DNA of 64,000 nucleotides from Engraulis encrasicolus (GCF_034702125.1 NC_085869.1:14935544-14999543), one strand, 5' to 3'. Positions 28,923 to 42,290 are shown, numbered from the stretch's first letter. Notes: generated from the letters alone by a model not told the origin. Numbers and translations: made by a program.

Positions 28923-29910
28923 TTCACGTTTTGTAACCGTCACAAGACTAATCACTGTAGAGAGAAAGGTGAAGCCTGATACTGGTCTTTTTACTTGAGC
29001 TCTGTTCATTTCATTCACCTGAAACCAATTCTGCTACTCTGCATTATTGAAGCCAGCAAACGATTGAGCGCTTCATGAGTGGAAAAGGTGGTAGTGCAGA
29101 GGCCTGGCTGGGTCTTTGCAGTCAATTCTCAGAGGCAATGTAAGCCAGACAGAGATTTCCTCAAGTTTGGAAAAAAAAACTCCCCTCTCCTCTCTCTCTC
29201 TATCTCTTCTGCTTGTAATGTTCCCCCAAACATCACCTCTCCTCTCTCTCTCTCTCTCCTCCGAGTCCGCGCTGAGCATTTTTCCACATGGCAGAGTCAG
29301 CGTAGCCAATGGTGTAATCTTTTTTCCTCCATTGCACGGGGGGAGGGTTTGGAGTTTGCTTCGTCCTCTCTGCAAAATGCATTGACTTGACGTTTTTTCC
29401 CCGTTCTGTTGAAACAGGGTACATCTGAGGGTAATGAAGGACAGAACAAATCATACAGGGAAACATGAAACCAGACACTGTAATTTCTGCTCCAAATGAA
29501 CCATTAATGTCTGACATGGCATTGCTGTTTTCTTAACCCCATATAGTATATGAATACATTCGCTTTTATTCAGATTCAAGTAAAAGCCATTTTGATATAG
29601 TATATACTGTAGACATGTTTTAGACAGACAGATATAGGACCATATATATATCGATGAATGCTTTCTTCAACATGTCTTTATAATGTATGGGTCATCAATC
29701 TACAATTTACAGATAGCTTCTATCCACAGGTCATAAGGATGCTTCACTGCCTTGAAATGCCATAGAGCCATGTCAGGATTTTCTCCTATTTTTCAACCTG
29801 TACCATATTCTGAGAAGGCATTTGCTGGACATTTTGCTGGACTTATAAAATGCAGATTTGTAGTAAATCTTGTATCTTGATCTTGTGCCTTGTATCTTGT
29901 GCCGTACTTG
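28923..29910. other. non-coding, no gene seen
   Basis: Two short CT patches at about 29190 and 29245 and nothing else recognisable. Confidence 0.35.
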
Positions 29911-30024
29911 TGGTGTGTGTGTGTGTGTGTGTGCGTGTGTGTGCTTGCGTGCGTGCGTGCGTGCGTGTGTGTGCGCGTGCGTGCGCGTGCGTGCGCGTGC
30001 GTGCGCGTATGTGTGCGTGTGTGT
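29911..30024. repeat. (GT)n/(GTGC)n compound microsatellite
   Basis: GT units mix with GCGT and GTGC units over about 110 bp, an alternating purine-pyrimidine tract with Z-DNA potential. Confidence 0.96.
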
Positions 30025-30745
30025 TTTAACGTCTAACACGTCGCGTCACGTGTACCTGTGCTCTCTGGACCAATGCCACTCTGGGGATCCACATATGAAC
30101 ACCTCATGTGGCAGAAGAGAAGACACGTGGCGAACCCTCCAGATCCCCAAGAGAGACATGCGTTTTCCTTGAACATTTCCTGGTCCATCCTTTGAACTCT
30201 GGCCGGAGCCGTGTTCACTTCAAACTTCTCAGCTATTCTTGTGTACATACACACTCTTCGCACGGGTGTCAAATGATCGTCTGTTTGAAACATGTTCCTC
30301 ACCATGCTCCACACTATAGTGCTTCACTCAACAATGTTCACACAGCTGGTGGACAAAGGCCAGATTTCCGTGTCTGTGCCCATGATACGCAACACGGGTA
30401 ACAGATACCAGGATCGGGGGAGACACTAAAGTGATATTTTTGTCCGCGAAGAATGTGAGATTTGTTCAATAATTTTTTTATAGTGTTTTATGGGGGTGGG
30501 GGAGCTTCAGTAGTGCAGAGGACCAGAATTAGTTGCACGTGAATTAAGTAAAGGGGAATTCAAGTAGATCGACCATAAAGAAACAGGCTTCACCTTTCAC
30601 CTCTAGTGATTAAGATTGTGATGGCTACTAAATGTGAAGCTCCATGTAATTGTGATGTTTTCAAAACCAAGGGGTGGGTGGGAAGGTGCCTTCTCCTGGA
30701 ATCTGCACCCATGGTGTCTGTGTCATTCCCTGCAGGGTGATGATC

Positions 30746-30747
<2 letters not shown>
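30025..30747. other. non-coding, no gene seen
   Basis: Nothing recognised. Confidence 0.3.

Positions 30748-30813
<66 letters not shown>
30748..30813. repeat. (CT)n microsatellite
   Basis: About 65 bp of pure CT. Confidence 0.98.
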
Positions 30814-30814
<1 letters not shown>

Positions 30815-31644
30815 CAGAGAATCCCCAGAGTCGTGCTCTCACCTTCACCCCTCACCAACTCGCTCCAGTCACTTTCCTTTTTTTTGTCTTAACCTACCAG
30901 AGATTAACACCCCGGAGCTGATTATCAAGGCAGTGCGAGAGCGTGTCTCAGCAGGGCACCTCAAACAGACGAGTCCCACTGAGGTTGTCCACGGTGACAG
31001 ACGAGGGTATATAAACAACACAAAACAAAACAGTCGTTTGTTACATTCTTCGAAGTGGAGATGGGTGGGGGGCAGGGGCAGGGGCAGGGGGCTGGGGGAC
31101 AGGAGGGGGTTGTTGGGGGGCTAGAGGCTGCAGAGGGAGGAGAGGGCTTGGCATTCTGGCCCACCCAGAGACGCATTTATCACCAGTTTCCCCCCGATGA
31201 ACTCTGCTTGACTTTTGGTCACCATGGCCTTTTTCATGACGTTTCGGTCACCATGGTGTCACTTGGTCTGAATTTTTTGGACAAGAATTTTGCTTCTTTA
31301 ACTGAAAAAAAAATACACAAATATTCACATTAATAAATACCCAGCCACAGTCTTATTTACGGGAAGAGAACGTTTTTTGAGAAGTTTGTACTGTATGGGT
31401 GAAAGTACAATGCCCATGCAGCTCATTTTTTTATTCCGGTCGTAAAAAAGCAGAAGTACTAATGAAAAGGTAGAGCTAGAGGGATAGGCGGCGGATAAAT
31501 ACCTCACAGATTACGCAGCCAGGTTTTTAAGACCTCGAGTAAAAATCGGTTGTGCGTGGCTCCGAGTGGGGAAATGATTTGCACCTAGTGGGAAATGTTA
31601 GCTATACAGGGAGCTCAGAGGAGCTCTGGGTCCCTGCACATGAG
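30814..31644. other. non-coding; short G-rich patch
   Basis: A GGGGCAGG-type patch at 31062-31140 gives an open frame rich in Gly and Gln, which is compositional. Confidence 0.3.
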
Positions 31645-31862
31645 CAGGGCCGGGCTGGGGGAGAAATAGGGCCCGGGCACTTTTGGCTTAAAGGGGCCCC
31701 CTCATAATTAGCGGCACAGAACTGACTCACCAATGGGCCCCGCACCCTTGTGGGCCCCTATTTTCAGAGATGGTTTTTTTCATCTCTGTAAATATAGGGG
31801 CCCACAAGGGTACAGGGCCCACCGGGAAATGCTCGCTATGCCAGATGGCCAGTCCAGCCGTG
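31645..31862. mobile_element. hAT-type MITE with internal hairpin
   Basis: The ends CAGGGCCGGGCTGGGG and (inverted) CACGGCTGGACTGGCC are flanked by CACATGAG and CACATGAC (31637-31644, 31863-31870; 7 of 8 match). Inside, arms at about 31735-31772 and 31781-31822 (GGGCCCCTATTTTCAGAGATG against its inverse) form a hairpin. Confidence 0.8.
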
Positions 31863-32678
<816 letters not shown>

Positions 32679-33199
32679 AGACAGATTTCAGCACAACATC
32701 TTGAATGAGTTCATAAGGACACATACTAGCTCACACTGTGTACTCTATCCAGAATATGATGATGAATGAGGTATGCAGTGCACTCTGCTGCTGCATCAGA
32801 GAGCAAAGCATGCAAGAGAGTGAGCTGCACATTTGTCTTCAGTACACAAGCGAGCATATGTTTCTCAGGGTTAAACCAGTGGGTGGATCTCATCTTGATG
32901 CTGTTCCATTTATGCCTTACAGGCAAGCGCTGATGCTGTCAAAGATTTTGGCAATTGGCACAGGTTTCACTTGGCAACTTGAAAGGGCAACACTGCTTGA
33001 ACACGAACAACGGCTCCGGTTTATTTTATCAAGCTGATCTGACAGCCTGCCTACCAGGGAGACACTGTCAAGGAGGCATAGAAACGAGATACTGTTGTTT
33101 GTCCACTGGAGAGACTTGTGACATATTTGTGTAGAGAACACCTGAGGGGGCCCCATTTCCAGATCTATATTTTTGAGGGGGGGGAGTAGGGGTTCTGAG
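32679..33199. other. non-coding, no gene seen
   Basis: Nothing recognised. Confidence 0.3.
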
Positions 33200-33412
33200 C
33201 AGTGTTGCCAGATTGGGCGGTTACCTGCCCAATTGGGCTGCTTGGGATGGCCGTCTGTGGGTGAAAATGGGAAAACTCGTCCATTTGCCGTTTTTTTTCT
33301 GCAGTTCTATGCCCACAGAAGTCAATGCAATTTGATGAAATTGGGCGGAACTTAGCGTCTCTTAGCATTTTTTTGGGGGGTGGGATTTGATCAGACTCAT
33401 CTGGCAAAACTG
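33200..33412. mobile_element. hAT-type MITE, CAGTGTTGCCAGAT family (copy 1)
   Basis: A perfect 8-bp duplication GTTCTGAG (33192-33199 and 33413-33420) bounds a 213-bp element with ends CAGTGTTGCCAGATTGGG and ATCTGGCAAAACTG. It is in the opposite orientation to the copies at 36171 and 39813. Confidence 0.92.
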
Positions 33413-34395
<983 letters not shown>

Positions 34396-34532
34396 GGAGA
34401 GACAGCCCCAAGCAGCCTATCTTGCAAATAACTTGTGAGTGAGTAATGACAGTCAGGCATAGGATTATTTATACAGCCCGGCTCGGTCACTGTTCATACA
34501 AGTTTTACTTGTTGGCTGTTCCGTACCCCCCC

Positions 34533-34533
<1 letters not shown>

Positions 34534-34584
<51 letters not shown>
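34534..34584. repeat. (CT)n microsatellite
   Basis: About 50 bp of pure CT, directly before the first copy of the duplicated unit at 34586. Confidence 0.97.
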
Positions 34585-34907
<323 letters not shown>

Positions 34908-35080
34908 TAATTTACCATGGTTGCACACAGGCCCGGTTCTAGTCTATTTGGTGCCCTAGTCAAGCACCTGTCTTTCCTCAGCTGTAAACCTGATGTCATC
35001 CATCTGATTGAGCACTGCTGATCTAGTACCAACATGTGACCCGAGTGCCCATGAATAGCCATTGTCATTGTAAAGTTTAA

Positions 35081-35422
35081 TGGAGTATGCCACTATTTTG
35101 GGGCTTAATACAGTTAAAATCGTTGGCCAGGGTTTATATAGGTGGTAAAGTGTCTTATTTTTCATGTAAGCCGTTGTCTTGTTTTAAGACAAGTTAAAAG
35201 AGGGAGCATGTCGCTAAGCTAGTGAAAGTCAATGGATCCGTGTAGTATGTAGCAATGCTACATGGATGCATTGACTTTCACTAGCTTAGCGACATACTCC
35301 CTCTTTTAACTTGTCTTAAAGCAAGACAACGCTTCACATGAAAAATAAGACACTTTACCACCTTTATAAACCCCAGCCAACGATTTTAACTGTATTAAGC
35401 CCCAAAATAGTGGCATACCCCT
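35081..35422. mobile_element. 342-bp palindromic MITE with TTAA flanks
   Basis: Two arms of about 165 bp are near-perfect inverted repeats, meeting near 35250. TTAA flanks both ends (35077-35080, 35423-35426), the target signature of piggyBac and Kolobok elements. The arms carry GTATGCCACTATTTTGGGGC and ATTTTTCATGT. No coding capacity. Confidence 0.9.
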
Positions 35423-35426
35423 TTAA

Positions 35427-35790
35427 TGCTTTATTTCGCTCATTATTGTAGATGTAGATGTATCTGTCAACACTGGTCATGTTAAGACTGTCTACCTTAA
35501 CTGACAGAGTATGTTTTCTGCACATGGTCTATCCCAACACACAGAATGTCTTTTTGCACAATTACCTTTTTACATTTTTTACATTTTTTACATATTACTT
35601 TTTCACATTCTCTATCTTTACTATTTTTATTTTTATTTTCCCCTCCCTGACTATTCCTGTGTTATTTGTGTCTTGAAATGTCCATGTGGGCATTCGTTTA
35701 TTTGTGTATTTATGTAACCTACTGGATACCTGAATTTCCCCCTGGGGATTAATAGTTACTCTACTCTACTCTACTCTACTCTACTCTAAT
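35427..35790 (+). mobile_element. LINE 3' end with (ACTCT)n tail
   Basis: A T-rich segment ends CTGAATTTCCCCCTGGGGAT followed by TAATAGTT and about six ACTCT units. This is the 3'-end style of fish non-LTR retrotransposons of the L2/CR1/Rex1 type. No reverse transcriptase coding remains. Confidence 0.65.
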
Positions 35791-36170
35791 TCTATGGAAA
35801 TTAGCGCCCCCAAGACATTTGGTGCCCTAGGCGGCTGCCTTGTTTGCCTATGCCTAGTGCCGGCCCTGGTTGCACAATTGTTACAACTCTTTCCCTTTCG
35901 GTAATGTTCATGATGTTCCCAGCTTTGATTTTGTTTGGAACTCCTGACAGCGGAATATTGGCGAGCTCTGGAATTGTTTTAGGATTCTGACATTGGACTT
36001 CGAATGTCCGTCATTGTAAGCAGCAGTCCTGTCTCGTTTGAGAGAGAGAAAACACTTCAGTCTTATCTCCAAAAGGCATAAATATATACAGCCAGGAATA
36101 ATATCTGAAGGTTGAGGACGTCCACATGGTTCCAGTTCCCCGTTCATACTGCCTCTGCGTCGTCCACATG

Positions 36171-36368
36171 CAGTGTTGCCAGATGAGGCTGATGATTTCC
36201 AGCCCAAAAAATGCTCAAAACCCGCCTAGAAGCACAAAATCCCGCCCAATTCTATTGATCTCTATGGCAAAAATTGGGCGGGTTTTTCTGCTAAATGCCA
36301 TTTTTACCCGTACACGGCCATCCTAAGCAGCCCAATTGGGCAGGAAACAGCCCAATCTGGCAACACTG
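36171..36368. mobile_element. hAT-type MITE, CAGTGTTGCCAGAT family (copy 2)
   Basis: A perfect 8-bp duplication TCCACATG (36163-36170 and 36369-36376) bounds 198 bp with ends CAGTGTTGCCAGATG and AATCTGGCAACACTG. The interior has complementary CCCGCCCAATTC and AATTGGGCGGG. Confidence 0.93.
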
Positions 36369-36376
36369 TCCACATG

Positions 36377-36700
36377 TGCCCTTTGGATCCTTCATGAGTG
36401 TTTTATACTGCTCTCCAAATATTCCCTGTACATCCTGTAGCAGTATTTCACAATGCTTGTCTCTTAACATAATACAAAAGATCCATAAGATTTCCCTTTG
36501 CGTTGAGGTATTTTTTTGTCCTTGACCAGTAATGGATTGAATTTCAAAGGGGGTCCACTGTGAGTAGATGATGAGCCATTGATGCTGCTCACATTTTTTC
36601 CCCTCTGCCGAGCAGCAAAGCAGAGGAGTATTTTCCCCCTCTGCTCTTAATCACTGGTGACTACGCAAGCCTCCCTCCCCTGCATGCGGGCAGACCAGGC
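36377..36700. other. non-coding, no gene seen
   Basis: Nothing recognised. Confidence 0.3.
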
Positions 36701-37591
36701 TCCCTTACGGCCGCAGACGGACTTGAGTCACTCTGGGATGTAGTGCAGTGCAGGGGGGGTTGGCTGACGTGGGAGCTGGTGGGGTTGCAGAGGAGGCATT
36801 GGGATGGAGTGTATTGTAGTGCAAGGGGGAGGCTGATGTGGGATCTGGGAGGTGTGTGTGTGTTGGGGTGGGGGGGGTTTGACATACTGAGGGGAAATGG
36901 AGATGGAGCATGGGGTTTATGCATTTGGATGGAGTGTAGTGCAGTGTGTGTGTGTGTGTGGGTGGGGGTGGGTGACTGACATGGATGCTAGAAGCAGGAA
37001 GCAGTGGAGGGTGGTGAGGGTGGGAGCAGGGTGTGTTTTGGGGGGGCGGTGGGTACTTCCGCCAAAGGATTGGCTCCACTACTGTAGTCAGGCCGTGCTT
37101 CTCTGTGGAGTGCCTGGAGCAGTAGAATTTTGATCGCAACGCCGCCCCCCCCACCCCCCAGAAAACAGCCAATAATCGAATACGCCCCCACGGGGGAGGA
37201 CGCTCGTGACAATGACGTACACATCTGCGCCAGAGCCATTGGTGCTATGTTGTTGTTGAGTAACTGCCAGCGATTGGGTGAGAGGTGTCCAATAATTTCA
37301 AACCATGACTGAGTGCAATCTTCCTGCTTCCTACAATCGCTTCAGAGCAAACAAATGCCAGACCATGAATACGAAATGAAATGGTAGTATTACGGGATGG
37401 TCAGGACCAGGCTATACAGAGGAGGCATTGGGATGGAGTGTAGGGCTGGGGGGTGGGAGAGGTGGGTGGGTGACACGACACGGGGATGGAATGTAGTGCA
37501 GTGTGCATATGTGTACAGTGGGGGACGGGATGGAGTGTCGAGCAGGGTAAGGGGTGGCGGACGATGAATGGGCAGGGAGCAATGGGTGCAG

Positions 37592-37850
37592 TGGCTCATT
37601 CTTTTGAAACTCAGTTGTCAGTAGACCAGAGTTCATTCTCCCGACATCCGTTGTAAATGCGTTCCATTGGAAAAGTTGGGGACAATACAAATGTCTGAAA
37701 ACATTCATGTTTAACTAACTCGGAGTACACCGAACGTCTCCCAGTTTGTGTGTTTGGAACTCCGATCTGAGTACCCGTTGGTTCTATTGTACTTTCCCGA
37801 GGCGGTGGTCGTTGGGGTTTCCGACTACAGAGTTTCAAAAGAATGAGCCA
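37592..37850. mobile_element. MITE with perfect 21-bp terminal inverted repeats
   Basis: TGGCTCATTCTTTTGAAACT (plus one more base) at the left is matched exactly, inverted, by the right end ending AAAAGAATGAGCCA. The 259-bp element lies in the G-rich block but has a different, balanced base composition. No target duplication is obvious. Confidence 0.85.
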
Positions 37851-37854
37851 TAAT

Positions 37855-38224
37855 GGCCCGTGTACATCAGGCGCTACCTACGCGACCCAGGTAGCTGGGG
37901 TAGTTGAAGAAGTTTCGCCATGAGTTCGTTTTATTCGCTCTGGACGCTGCACTGACATGTTTGATTCAGCTAATCACATAACGGCTCTGTCTTGACAGCC
38001 TGGGACATTCCTCGATATGAACATTCCAATTGTTTTTTGCCGAACCGCGTCATAGCGAATTCGCTTAAGATTAGCTTGAGTTTAATCGTCAAAATTCGCC
38101 CTGGTCGCTCAAGAAGATTCGCTCCTGGCGAATTCGCTCTGGTAGCTTTATTCGCCTTCCCTCCATAGAGAAACAATGACTTCCGCTGTGCAGGTCGCTT
38201 AGTTCGCCTTCGATGTACACGGGG
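37855..38224. mobile_element. 370-bp MITE with GTGTACATC terminal inverted repeats
   Basis: The ends GGCCCGTGTACATCAGGCG and (inverted) CCCCGTGTACATCGAAGGCG continue to CGCGACC/AGCGACC, giving about 33-bp repeats. CATAAT flanks both sides (37849-37854, 38225-38230). TTCGCT/TTCGCC motifs recur inside. It abuts the MITE at 37592. Superfamily not assigned. Confidence 0.8.
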
Positions 38225-38381
38225 CATAATAAGGGCCAGAAGCTGTGGTGTAGTTCAGGGGGTGGCTGAGGTAGACTGGGACAGGGAAAGGGAGCACTGC
38301 TGGGGTAGAGGGTATAGGGGCTACACTGGAGGCCTTGGGATGGTGTGTGGATGCAGGGGATGGCTGATGGGTGAGTAGGGA

Positions 38382-38722
38382 GCAGTAGGGGAATGGAGAT
38401 GGGGCATACTGGGGTCCGGAGGGTACAGTAGGGGAATGGAGATGGGGCATACTGGGGTCCGGAGGGTACAGTAGGGGAATGGAGATGGGGGTGGGGGGTG
38501 GGAGGGTACAGTAGGGGAATGGAGATGGGGCATACTGGGGTCCGGAGGGTACAGTAGGGGAATGGAGATGGGGCATACTGGGGTCCGGAGGGTACAGTAG
38601 GGGAATGGAGATGGGGCATACTGGGGTCCGGAGGGTACAGTAGGGGAATGGAGATGGGGCATACTGGGGTCCGGAGGGTACAGTAGGGGAATGGAGATGG
38701 GGCATACTGGGGTCCGGAGGGT
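38382..38722. repeat. 43-bp minisatellite, 8 copies
   Basis: Eight head-to-tail copies of a 43-bp unit (GTACAGTAGGGGAATGGAGA then TGGGGCATACTGGGGTCCGGAGG). Most are nearly identical; the third has a replaced second half. Because 43 is not a multiple of three, all three minus-strand frames read through it with the same peptides in rotation. Confidence 0.98.
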
Positions 38723-38773
38723 GGATGAGGAGGGAGCTGGGATGAAGGAGGAGCGAGTGTTCTGTGGTGAGCT

Positions 38774-38952
38774 CAGGGGCGGAGCACTGGTATTGGGACA
38801 GGGGGTGCGGGAGATGTGTCAGAGACGTTGGGCCCACGAAATATCGTAGAATGGGGCCCCTACAAGATGTTTGGCAATCGAAAGCCACTGGCGGGAGGCC
38901 CCCCTGAGTGGTGAGGCCGGGGGTTCCTGGCCCCCCCTCTGCTCCGCCCCTG
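38774..38952. mobile_element. hAT-type MITE, CAGGGGCGGAGC family (copy 1)
   Basis: A perfect 8-bp duplication GGTGAGCT (38766-38773 and 38953-38960) bounds 179 bp with ends CAGGGGCGGAGCACTGG and CTGCTCCGCCCCTG. The copy at 44923 shares the GCTCCGCCCCTG end. Confidence 0.92.
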
Positions 38953-39812
38953 GGTGAGCTGCTTTAGTCATGGCCTGGAGTTGGAGGAGGGATGTGGGAG
39001 CATGGGGAGGGAGGGAGGGAGCAGGAGGAGGAGGACTGGGAGGGAGAGGGAGCCAGTGGCAGTTAGGACTGCTGTGGTGAGCTGCTGTAGTCATGGCCTG
39101 GAGTTGGGAGTTACGCGGAGGAGGGATATGGGAGGACGGGGAGAGTGTGGGGGCTGCTGTGGTGGGTGAGCTGGGAGCACACGGGTGGGAGCACGGGAGC
39201 AGGAGGAGGAGAGGGAGGGAGAGGGAGATGGAGAGGAAGAGGGATGTGGTGCTGCTGTAGTCAGGGTCTGGACTTGGGAGTTTGGTGAAGGAGGGATGTG
39301 GGTGGACGGGGAGGGTGTCAGCTGTATAGGGGAGGAGGGTGGAAGGGAGCAGGGGGAGGAAGATGGGGGTTGATATCGTGAGCTGCTGTACTGGGGGCCT
39401 GGGCTTCGAGGGAGGGTTGTATTGCGGGGAAGGGGTGGCGGGGAGGGTGAGGGAACAGAGAGTATAGGGGAAAGGGATGTAATGATGTGGTGGTGTGGGG
39501 GCCATGCAGGGATCGAGGCCCGGTGCTGAGTTAGCGGTGCTGAGCTGAGCTGAGCTGAGCGGAGCTGAGGGGCCAAGAGAGAGACGGGACGGGAGAGTTT
39601 AGTCAAGAAAGGGAAATGCTATGGCGATGATGAATGGATGCCGATGACCTCAGCTCCGAGATCTGTTTGCCACATTGGGCCGTAGACGTGGGGGCTAATT
39701 AAACTGTTTCCTGGAAGGAATGGGGCTTCGGTGAGCAGTAGAGGGGTCTTGGAGGGAGGGGGTAAGGAGGGGAGAGGGAAGGGATGGGGAGGGCCTAGTG
39801 AGCTAATGGGTG

Positions 39813-40046
39813 CAGGGTTGCCATATGAGACTGATGATTTCCAGTCCCAAAAAATGTTCAAAACCCACCAGGAAGTACTAAACTCTGCCCAGTTTGAACT
39901 AAATACTATTGATTTCTACGGGCATAACTTTGCCATAACTTTGCAGAAATGACCCTTTTTACCCATTTTAGCCCGCAGACAGCCATCCTAATTAGGCCCA
40001 GCCCAATTGGGCGGCCGCGGGAAAACAGCACAATCTGGCAACAGTG
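39813..40046. mobile_element. hAT-type MITE, CAGTGTTGCCAGAT family (copy 3)
   Basis: Flanks AATGGGTG and AAAGGGTG (39805-39812, 40047-40054; 7 of 8) bound 234 bp that aligns with the copy at 36171 (GCTGATGATTTCCAG-like start, CCCAATTGGGC near the right end). The end mutations suggest an older insertion. Confidence 0.88.
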
Positions 40047-40054
40047 AAAGGGTG

Positions 40055-40620
40055 GTGCTTGAAAATGTAGTCACTGCACATATGTTTTTCACATCAGAAA
40101 AAAAGGTTAAAGAGGAGGAGCCGGTCTCATTTGTATGTATGGAAATGAAACAGTTGGACCGCTGCTTTTATCCGGGACGCTATTTGGTCGGGGTCGTTTT
40201 CATTTTCTGAGACACATGAGAGCCTGGCAGCATGTTGTTGTAAGCCGAGCTGCCTAAAACCCACTGTTAAATAACATCACAAAGAGGGTCGTTGCTCAAC
40301 TCAACAGAGAGGATTGTGCAAAAAGCTTGTAATGGATTACAGTTGTTGTGTGTGGTGGAAAAAAAAACCTGAGATACTTAATGCAAACCACATTCAAACT
40401 CAAATCCTTCTATTCCTTTATTTGTGGCTCAGACAGACTGCAGTCATGTCCAGTACATCAAACAGCACCAAACCGCAAATTATTGCAACACATCAGTGGG
40501 AGGGCTTCAGTTGCAAGCATACTTTTCATAAATAACAAAAACCCTTGTTGTGAAGATACTTAAGACATGATTTGGTGTATGAGGCTTCGTGACTTCTTTG
40601 ACTTGATTACTTACATACTT
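40055..40620. other. non-coding, no gene seen
   Basis: Nothing recognised. Confidence 0.3.
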
Positions 40621-40910
40621 ACATTACTTTAAGGCCCTGTGTTATGTCATAGTAGTGTAGTACTATGGTAGTTAACTTTTTTTAAAGTTTTTTTTAAACT
40701 TTATTCATGATAGTACAGTGCAGATGGAGACAGGAAGTCAGTTGGGAGGGAGAAGACTCGGCAAAGGACCTGGGCCGGGAATTGAACCCGGGTCCGCCGC
40801 AGAGCAAACGAGTGCCCCACCAATTTGCCACGGTAGGGCCTATGGTAATTAACTTCTGGATGACTATTACAGCGTTCCGCTGGTGGAACTCTGTGCAATA
40901 TGGGGCTATA
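40621..40910. mobile_element. MITE (family R, copy 2) split by a SINE
   Basis: TTTAAGGCCCTGTGTTATGTC...CTATGGTAGTTAAC is followed, after a SINE, by CTGGATGACTATTACAGCG. The parts align in order with the intact copy at 27221. Confidence 0.78.
40679..40840 (-). mobile_element. tRNA-derived SINE (family A, copy 2)
   Basis: Read on the minus strand, a B box GGTTCAATTCC (40788-40778) in a tRNA-like head precedes a body with GACTTCCTGTC and an AATAAAGTTTAAAAAA tail. A 15-bp target duplication TATGGTA(G/A)TTAACTT (40664-40678 and 40841-40855) has one mismatch and lies within the MITE. Confidence 0.9.
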
Positions 40911-41340
40911 TATCATGTGTTGCATAATTCCAATCACTGTCACAGGATGAGAGATTTCCACTAAAGTTGACTTTATTGGCTGCCTTTTGGAGCTCGTGCA
41001 ATTTCCTATCCTTCTTTTCCCCAAGAGCAGATATAAGACAATGATGACACACATCTCCTTGATTGACGCTATAGCACTATTGACATGACTGACTGACCGC
41101 TCCTTGACAAAGACCACTTTACCTCGCTAATGTTTCATCGAGGGTAATTTCTCTGCCGAGCTCTGGGCAAGCCTTCACTCACTTTTCCTGGCGCGGAGTC
41201 GGGGTGGGTAAGAGCAGTGTTGAAAGCTGCCCAGGCATTGGGTTACAGAGTGGAGTGGAGCAGAGCAGACTGGGGGTGCTGATACGGTCAGGTGAGTCAT
41301 CGCTCATCATGCTCTGCTCTCCCCACAGAAAGGTGAGTGG
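40911..41340. other. non-coding, no gene seen
   Basis: Nothing recognised. Confidence 0.3.
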
Positions 41341-41832
<492 letters not shown>

Positions 41833-42119
41833 CACTTTACCACACGATGTACAGGCTGGCCAGCCAGAGGATGCACTCTGTGCGGGGGTGGAAGACGGAA
41901 GAGGGACGAGGGATGCCTCCTGTGGCTCCTTAATGGAGTGAGTGAGGGAAGGACATTTTTTTTGTGAGGAATATTTTTGTGGGGGCCGTCTGCCATGATC
42001 ATCTTGTAAAGAGGTAAAGCTATTCACCAGCACAGCGGCTATAGGGAGTCGCCAATAGATGTTGCCTGAGATGTTGCATGTACATATATGTACATTATGT
42101 ATGTCCATGAAAACCAGGA

Positions 42120-42290
42120 CAAATAGACTGAAAAACGTCTTTTACCAAGCGGCCATTACTGCACTAAATTCTGTTTCCAAAGCATAGTTTTTATATCTAT
42201 AAGCACTTTTTTCGTCTTAAAAAAAAAACAAAACAAGGATTGCTCAATTTCGCTGTACGTGTTACAATGACAAATAAAAACATATTCTGA
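42120..42290 (+). mobile_element. LINE 3'-end remnant
   Basis: The segment ends AATTTCGCTGTACGTG then TTACAATGACAAATAAAAA, a wording typical of 3' ends of fish L2/Rex-type LINEs. No coding remains. Confidence 0.5.

Larger units (their letters stand above)
34928..35868. mobile_element. hAT-type element carrying two nested elements
   Basis: A perfect 8-bp duplication GTTGCACA (34920-34927 and 35869-35876) bounds a 941-bp block. Its ends are CAGGCCCGGTTCTAG and (inverted) CAGGGCCGGCACTAGG; TTTGGTGCCCTAG is present near both ends. Most of the interior is a palindromic MITE (35081-35422) and a LINE tail (about 35427-35790), so the host element is probably only about 240 bp. Confidence 0.87.
36701..39800. 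repeat. ~3-kb degenerate G-rich minisatellite block
   Basis: The + strand is strongly G-biased, built from variants of GGGATGGAGTGTAGTGCAG, TGGGAGCTG and GGAGGAGG units. Recurring phrases (GAGGAGGCATTGGGATGGAG at about 36790 and 37420; CATGGCCTGGAGTTGG at about 38970 and 39093) show repeated internal duplication. Transposons at 37592, 37855 and 38774 interrupt it. Minus-strand Pro/Ser/Thr-rich frames of over 200 residues are compositional. Confidence 0.85.

Noticed and set aside
38199..38888. 229-residue minus-strand Pro-rich open frame
   Set aside because: Generated by the 43-bp minisatellite, which is open in all three frames. The rest is compositional, and the frame runs into the hAT element at 38774.
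38819..39606. Two overlapping minus-strand frames (228 and 171 residues) rich in Pro, Ser and Thr
   Set aside because: Both are open because the strand is C-rich and TA-poor; no domain, signal peptide or splice support.
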